A DNA stretch of 64,000 nucleotides from assembly GCA_020632695.1 (NCBI GenBank), contig JACKFB010000006.1:1-64000 (forward strand), given 5' to 3'. This document shows positions 55,206 through 64,000 of the stretch, piece after piece. Position 1 is the stretch's first letter. Every line of letters starts with the position of its first letter. A program made the translations under genes and the position numbers. Source of the stretch: Deltaproteobacteria bacterium (lineage in GTDB: Bacteria > Myxococcota_A > UBA9042 > PHBI01 > JACKFB01). The notes beneath the pieces were generated by a model that saw only the letters and a program-made list of their open reading frames with translations, made no database searches and was not told the origin of the DNA.

Positions 55206-56293
55206 GCGACGATGCGCTGGAGGACGAGCTCGGCCAGGGCCGGCGCCGCGGTGAGCCCCGGCGACTCGACGCCGAAGAGGTGCAGCGCCCCCGACCGGCC
55301 GCGCTCGATGCGGAACTCCACCGGCCCGGGGTCGTCCGGGCCGCGCAGCCGCGGGCGCACTCCGGCGCCGTCCCAGCGCAGCGCCCCCGGCGGGAGCGGG
55401 CCCAGCAGGCGCTCGCCAGCGGCGCGGAACGCGTCGAGCAGGGTGCTCGGCGGCGGGGTGCCCAGGTCCGCGTCGGCGGTGAAGCGCGCGTCGGGACCGA
55501 GGCGCACGCCGCCGCCGAGGTCCAGGCAGACGTGCACGCCCAGCCCCGTCTGGCCGGCTGCGCGCACCGGATAGACCAGGCGCGCCGGCGGGCGCTGGGC
55601 ACGCAGCGCGTACCAGTCGCCGCGGCAGGGCCAGAGGGTGGGAGCCTCGTCTCCCAGCAGCGCCGCGATGGCCGGCGCGCCGAGGCCGGCGCTGTTGACG
55701 ACCTGCGCCGCCAGGATGGGCCCCCTGCCGGTGTCCAGGCGCGTGCCACCAGCGCTGGGAGCGGCGCCGAGCACCGCGGCGCCGACGGCGACCAAAGCGC
55801 CCCCGCGCGCCGCGCGCGCCGCCAGGGCGCTGGCCAGGGCCGGGGCGTCGATGATGCCGGTGTGCGGGCACCACAGCGCCCCCAGCGGCTGCCGCATCGC
55901 CGGCTCGAGCTGCGCCGCGCGCCCCCCGGTGACGCGCTCCACGTCTCGGGCGCCCGACGCGGCGGCGTTGGCCAGCAGCGCGTCCAGCGCCTCGAGCTCG
56001 GCGTCGTCGTGAGCGACCACCAGCTTTCCGGTGCGCCGGTGCGGGACCCCGAGGGCGGCTGCCAGCTCGTAGCACAGCGCCTGTCCGCGGACGCACGCCG
56101 TCGCGGCCACCGAGCCGGGCCGGTAGTAGAGCCCCGAGTGCAGCACCCCACTGTTGCGGGCGGTGCCGCCGCGGCCGAGCCCGGGCTCGCGCTCCAGCAA
56201 CGCCACGCTCAGCCCTCGCGCGGACGCCTCGGCGGCGATGGCGCAGCCGACCACGCCGCCACCCACGACCGCCAGGTCGACGCCGTCCTCCAC
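55202..56293 (-). CDS. FAD-dependent oxidoreductase (L-2-hydroxyglutarate oxidase-like)
   Basis: 363 residues, GTG start. The N-terminal dinucleotide fold is LAVVGGGVVGCAIAAEASARG. NSGVLHSGLYYRPGS matches the LhgO/LhgD family better than other DAO-type oxidases. VNSAGLGAPAI follows in the FAD-binding core. It would oxidise L-2-hydroxyglutarate or a similar 2-hydroxyacid. It is 24 bases after gltD and so probably co-transcribed with glutamate synthase, which fits 2-oxoglutarate metabolism. Confidence 0.82.
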   Translation of the reverse strand: MEDGVDLAVVGGGVVGCAIAAEASARGLSVALLEREPGLGRGGTARNSGVLHSGLYYRPGSVAATACVRGQALCYELAAALGVPHRRTGKLVVAHDDAELEALDALLANAAASGARDVERVTGGRAAQLEPAMRQPLGALWCPHTGIIDAPALASALAARAARGGALVAVGAAVLGAAPSAGGTRLDTGRGPILAAQVVNSAGLGAPAIAALLGDEAPTLWPCRGDWYALRAQRPPARLVYPVRAAGQTGLGVHVCLDLGGGVRLGPDARFTADADLGTPPPSTLLDAFRAAGERLLGPLPPGALRWDGAGVRPRLRGPDDPGPVEFRIERGRSGALHLFGVESPGLTAAPALAELVLQRIVA

Positions 56294-56317
56294 CTCAGCC
56301 CGGCGCCGGCCCGCCGC

Positions 56318-57778
56318 TCATGGCCAGGCCTGATCGATGCCGCGGCTCGGCAGCAGGCTGGGCCGCCGCGCCAGATCGGCGTCGATGGTGCGGGCCGCCT
56401 CTCGCCCGTCGCTGATGGCCCACACGATGAGGCTGGCGCCGCGCGAGGCGTCGCCCGCCGCATACACACCCTCGACGCTGGTCCGGAACGCCTTGTCCAC
56501 GGCCACGTTGCCCCGCGCGTCCAGGTCGACGCCGAGCTGCTCGACCAGGGCCTCGCTCACCGGGCTGACGAAGCCCATCGCCAGGATGAGCAGGTCCACG
56601 TCGTAGCTGCGCTCGGTCCCGGGCACCTCCTCGAGGCGCAGGCGCCCGCCGTCGCGGACGAAGCGCACCTCGACCGCGTGCAGCCGCGTGAGCTTGCCGT
56701 CCTTGCCCTCCAGGCGCTTGGTCAGCACGGCGAACTCGCGATCGCCGCCCTCGGCCTGGCTCGAGGAGGTACGAAACACCAGCGGCCACTGGGGCCACGG
56801 GTTCTCGTCGGCGCGCTCGGCCGGCGGCCGCGGCATCAGCTCGACCTGCGCCACGGACGCCGCCCCCTGGCGCAGCGCCGTGCCCAGACAGTCGGAGCCC
56901 GTGTCGCCCCCGCCGAGGATGATGACGTTGCGCCCGCGCGCGTCGATGCGCGGCCCGGGCGGCGTCTCTCCCGCGACCACGCGGTTCTGCTGCTCCAGGT
57001 AGTCCATCGCCATCACGACGCCGTCCAGCTCGCGCCCCGGCACGTCGAGATCGCGCGGTCGCCCGGCGCCCACCGCCACCAGCACCGCGTCGTACTCGGC
57101 GGCCAGCGCGTCCCAGGTCGGCTCCACGCCCACGTCGGCGCCCGTCTGGAAGCTGACGCCCTCCTCGCGCATCAGCGCCAGGCGGCGGTCGATGACGCCC
57201 TTCTGCATCTTGAAGTCGGGGATGCCGTAGCGCAGAAGCCCGCCCAGGCGGTCGGCGCGCTCGAGCACGACCACCTCGTGGCCAGCCAGGTTGAGCTGCT
57301 GCGCGGCCGCCAGCCCCGCCGGCCCCGAGCCGACCACCGCCACGCGCTTGCCGGTGCGCGGCGCGGGCGTGTGCGCCTTGACCCAGCCCTCGGCGAAGGC
57401 GCGCTCGATGATCTCCTTCTCCATCTGCTCGATGGTGACCGGATCATCGTTGATGTTGAGCACGCAGGCCGCCTCGCAGGGCGCGGGGCACAGACGCCCG
57501 GTGAACTCGGGGAAGTTGTTGGTCGCGTCCAGCCGCCGGTAGGCCTCCTGCCAGCGGTCGCGGTACACGAGATCGTTCCACTCGGGGATCAGGTTCCCCA
57601 GCGGGCAACCCTGGTGGCAGAAGGGGATGCCGCAGTCCATGCAGCGCCCGCCCTGCTGACGGGACACGTCCGGGGTCTGGGCGAGCTGGAACTCCTTCCA
57701 GTCCCGGACGCGCGCGCGCTTGTCCCGCTTGCCCGGGAGCACGCGCTGCCACTCGAGATACCCGTCCGACTTTCCCAT
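56318..57778 (-). CDS. gltD: Glutamate synthase, NADPH-dependent small subunit
   Basis: 486 residues; the ATG giving MGKSDGYLEW is preceded by GGAGG at six bases. The N-terminal Fe-S domain has CMDCGIPFCHQGCPLGN and CPAPCEAAC. The FAD site is VAVVGSGPAGLAAAQQL, the NADPH site is NVIILGGGDTGSDC, and the second FAD block is VEGVYAAGDASRGASL. It feeds NADPH electrons to GltB for glutamate synthesis from glutamine and 2-oxoglutarate. It lies 85 bases after gltB on the same strand. Confidence 0.97.
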   Translation of the reverse strand: MGKSDGYLEWQRVLPGKRDKRARVRDWKEFQLAQTPDVSRQQGGRCMDCGIPFCHQGCPLGNLIPEWNDLVYRDRWQEAYRRLDATNNFPEFTGRLCPAPCEAACVLNINDDPVTIEQMEKEIIERAFAEGWVKAHTPAPRTGKRVAVVGSGPAGLAAAQQLNLAGHEVVVLERADRLGGLLRYGIPDFKMQKGVIDRRLALMREEGVSFQTGADVGVEPTWDALAAEYDAVLVAVGAGRPRDLDVPGRELDGVVMAMDYLEQQNRVVAGETPPGPRIDARGRNVIILGGGDTGSDCLGTALRQGAASVAQVELMPRPPAERADENPWPQWPLVFRTSSSQAEGGDREFAVLTKRLEGKDGKLTRLHAVEVRFVRDGGRLRLEEVPGTERSYDVDLLILAMGFVSPVSEALVEQLGVDLDARGNVAVDKAFRTSVEGVYAAGDASRGASLIVWAISDGREAARTIDADLARRPSLLPSRGIDQAWP

Positions 57779-57863
57779 CACGCCTCCCACCGGCGCCGTG
57801 GCGCCTGTTGCCCACGGAGCGCCACCTGCCCGCGCGCCCGTTCGCCGCTGCCTCGACGCGCTC

Positions 57864-62381
<4,518 letters not shown>

Positions 62382-62636
62382 GACTCTCCTGGGACGTCCG
62401 CCGGGAGTGCTCGCCCCTCCCGCGTGGAGGAGCCGAGCGACAGCCGTGATGACGCACGGCGCCCCGGGATCTTAACGCGCCGCGTCACGCTGACGCAAGC
62501 ACGACCTCGGTGAGACGATAACACCCAGGCAACCACACCCGAAACCAGAATTCGCAACACGTTCAAGGCTGTGTCATCGAGGGCGGCTTTCCGGTACATT
62601 GCCGCCGGTCCCCGGAGTCGGGGCGCGGAGGGCGGG
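62382..62636. promoter_or_regulatory. Divergent control region between gltB and the Cys-rich lipoprotein gene
   Basis: For gltB, minus strand: TTGCGT (62498-62493), 18-base spacer and TAAGAT (62474-62469), with a long leader containing a CCTCC/GGAGG hairpin (about 62414-62428). For the plus-strand gene: TACATT (62595-62600) as -10 with only a weak -35. This is the least GC-rich part of the window. No riboswitch was recognised. Confidence 0.4.
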
Positions 62637-64000
62637 ATGCGAACGTTGAGGCTTGTGCTCGCAGGGCTGTCGCTGGCAGTCGCTGGCGGGATGGGCGCGT
62701 GTGGCGACACGGCGACGCCGTCGAGCGACGAGGGCGGGTCGGAGGTCAGCGTCGATGTGGCGCCCGACGTCTCCGGGCCGGACGCGACGGTCGACGCAGC
62801 CGAGCTGCCTGACGCCGTGGAAGAGGTGGCCCTGCCCGACGCCGACGCCATCGCAGACGCCGACGCGGACGCGGACGCGGAGCCGCTCCTGGACGTACCG
62901 CCCAGCCCCGACACGGACGCCGAGGGCGACGTCGAGGTGCTCGGACCGCCCGAGACCGAGGACGGCTGCCGGCCCGACGAGTGCGCCATCGACGACGCCT
63001 GCTGGGAGAACCTCGAGGTCTCGCCCGACAACCCCTGCGTCATCTGTCTGGTCGTGGTGGATCGCCTGGCCTGGACCCCGGACGACGAGGCCGAGTGTGA
63101 CGACGAGGACGCCTGCACCAGCGACGACGCCTGCGTCGACGGCGAGTGCGTCGGCGTGCGCGCCCCCTGCGACGACGGAAACCCCTGCACCTCGGACGTC
63201 TGCGCGCCCGACACCGGCATCTGCACCTCCACCGAGGCCGCCCTCCCCTGCGAGGACGGCAACCCCTGCACCGTGTCCGACACCTGCAGCGGCGGGGTGT
63301 GCCAGCCGGGCTCGCCGAAGAGCTGCGACGACGGCGACCCCTGCACCAAGGACGCCTGCGTGACCGGGACCGGCTGCGTCCACCAGGGCAACGACGGCGT
63401 CCCCTGCGAGGACGGCGACCCCTGCACCCTCGGCGACACCTGCGCGGGCACCGCCTGCGTCGGCGGCAGCGCGCTGGACTGCGACGACGGCGACCTCTGC
63501 ACGGTGGACAGCTGCGACGGCAAGGGCGGCTGCAAGCACAGCTCCATCGCCTTCCTCTGCACCGACGAGAACCCCTGCACCGAGGCCGCGTGCGACCCCA
63601 AGAAGGGCTGCGTGTTCCCCTTCAACGACGCCCCCTGCGACGACAAGAGCGCCTGCACCACCGCCGACCAGTGCAGCGGTGGCGTCTGCACCGGCACCCC
63701 GCTCCCCCTCGACGACGGCAACCCCTGCACCGACGACCTCTGCGACAAGGTCCAGGGCGTCATCCACCTGCCCAACACGCTGCCCTGTGAGGACGGCGAC
63801 CTGTGCACCCTGGGCGACACCTGCGCCGACGCCGTGTGCGTGGCGGGCAAGGGCAAGCCCAACTGCGACGACGCCAACGTGTGCACCAACGACTCGTGCG
63901 ACCCGGCGACGGGCTGCGTCAACGCGCCGAACGCCCTCCCCTGCGACGACCAGACCGTGTGCACCGAGGGCGACTTCTGCCAGGAGGGCGTCTGCAAGGG
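62637..64000 (+). CDS. Cys-rich repeat lipoprotein (3' end outside window)
   Basis: Open from an ATG behind GGAGG to the window end (454 codons seen). The signal peptide ends at the lipobox MGAC (Cys22). An Asp/Ala-rich linker follows (about residues 28-110, with (DA) runs). Then tandem Cys-rich repeats of about 40 residues carry alternating PCDDGNPCT..D.C and PCEDGDPCT.GDTC motifs, at least seven visible units. The spacing is regular, so the protein is probably a disulfide-stabilised rod on the cell surface. The acidic DDG/EDG loops could bind calcium. The family is common in Myxococcota but has no assigned function. Other domains may follow downstream. Confidence 0.82.
   Translation, partial: MRTLRLVLAGLSLAVAGGMGACGDTATPSSDEGGSEVSVDVAPDVSGPDATVDAAELPDAVEEVALPDADAIADADADADAEPLLDVPPSPDTDAEGDVEVLGPPETEDGCRPDECAIDDACWENLEVSPDNPCVICLVVVDRLAWTPDDEAECDDEDACTSDDACVDGECVGVRAPCDDGNPCTSDVCAPDTGICTSTEAALPCEDGNPCTVSDTCSGGVCQPGSPKSCDDGDPCTKDACVTGTGCVHQGNDGVPCEDGDPCTLGDTCAGTACVGGSALDCDDGDLCTVDSCDGKGGCKHSSIAFLCTDENPCTEAACDPKKGCVFPFNDAPCDDKSACTTADQCSGGVCTGTPLPLDDGNPCTDDLCDKVQGVIHLPNTLPCEDGDLCTLGDTCADAVCVAGKGKPNCDDANVCTNDSCDPATGCVNAPNALPCDDQTVCTEGDFCQEGVCK

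Noticed and set aside
62637..64000. Possible CRISPR or satellite nature of the periodic sequence at the window end
   Set aside because: The roughly 120-base period follows a protein repeat with conserved Cys spacing and third-position variation, so it is a coding repeat.

Overview
The window is very GC-rich, clearly above 70 percent by eye, and nearly every base is coding, with many 4-base start/stop overlaps. The gene content points to a member of the Myxococcota or a close deltaproteobacterial relative. The indicators are a DUF2330 protein with a MYXO-CTERM-like tail, an AgmX/PglI-type protein, Cys-rich MopE-like and VWA/LTD lipoproteins with Asp/Ala linkers, an AGPS-like ether-lipid enzyme, MCE/Mla systems and many predicted lipoproteins. 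No phage, insertion sequence, CRISPR, rRNA or tRNA was recognised. It reads as a chromosomal core with species-specific surface proteins at both ends.

Layout. 1-3.9 kb, minus strand: DUF2330 protein, ECF sigma factor and a membrane protein with a Glu-rich tail (putative anti-sigma factor, cut by the window edge) in an overlapping operon, preceded by a hypothetical envelope protein. 4-12.6 kb: exported Cys-rich, VWA, DUF2914, PI-PLC and MopE-like lipoproteins, then about 1 kb of non-coding repeats. 12.7-22.7 kb: a His-rich ZIP/permease-like membrane protein, then a minus-strand run of class A PBP, FG-GAP-type protein, family 5 solute-binding protein, sensor kinase and AsnS. 22.8-31.8 kb: TerB-like, TPR, TatA, Ogt fusion, AgmX-like, exported ClpP-like and MCE proteins. 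31.8-36.9 kb: an operon of IMPase, TPR lipoprotein, ABC ATPase A, two MlaE permeases and ABC ATPase B, convergent with the MCE gene.

37.2-51.7 kb: a methyltransferase, then an apparent 11-gene minus-strand operon that starts with an AGPS-like FAD enzyme. It continues with a second FAD protein, an Fe-S protein, a lipid kinase, Lnt, an O-methyltransferase, an outer-membrane barrel, a lipoprotein, a pseudouridine synthase, a radical SAM protein and an FmdB-like protein. It reads as an envelope-lipid and lipoprotein maturation unit. 51.8-55.2 kb: a cobalamin riboswitch controls a TonB-dependent receptor and a beta-propeller lipoprotein. 55.2-62.4 kb: gltB, gltD and an LhgO-like oxidase. 62.6 kb to the end: a Cys-rich lipoprotein that runs off the window.

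The strongest candidates for something undescribed are four. The first is a two-ATPase, two-permease MCE transporter whose motif losses fall in a single composite ATP site. The second is an Lnt with a roughly 330-residue propeller-like insertion inside its catalytic domain. The third is a BtuG-like propeller lipoprotein in the riboswitch-controlled B12 operon. The fourth is the ether-lipid/Lnt operon. Several promoters sit so close to the start codon that leaderless mRNAs are predicted.
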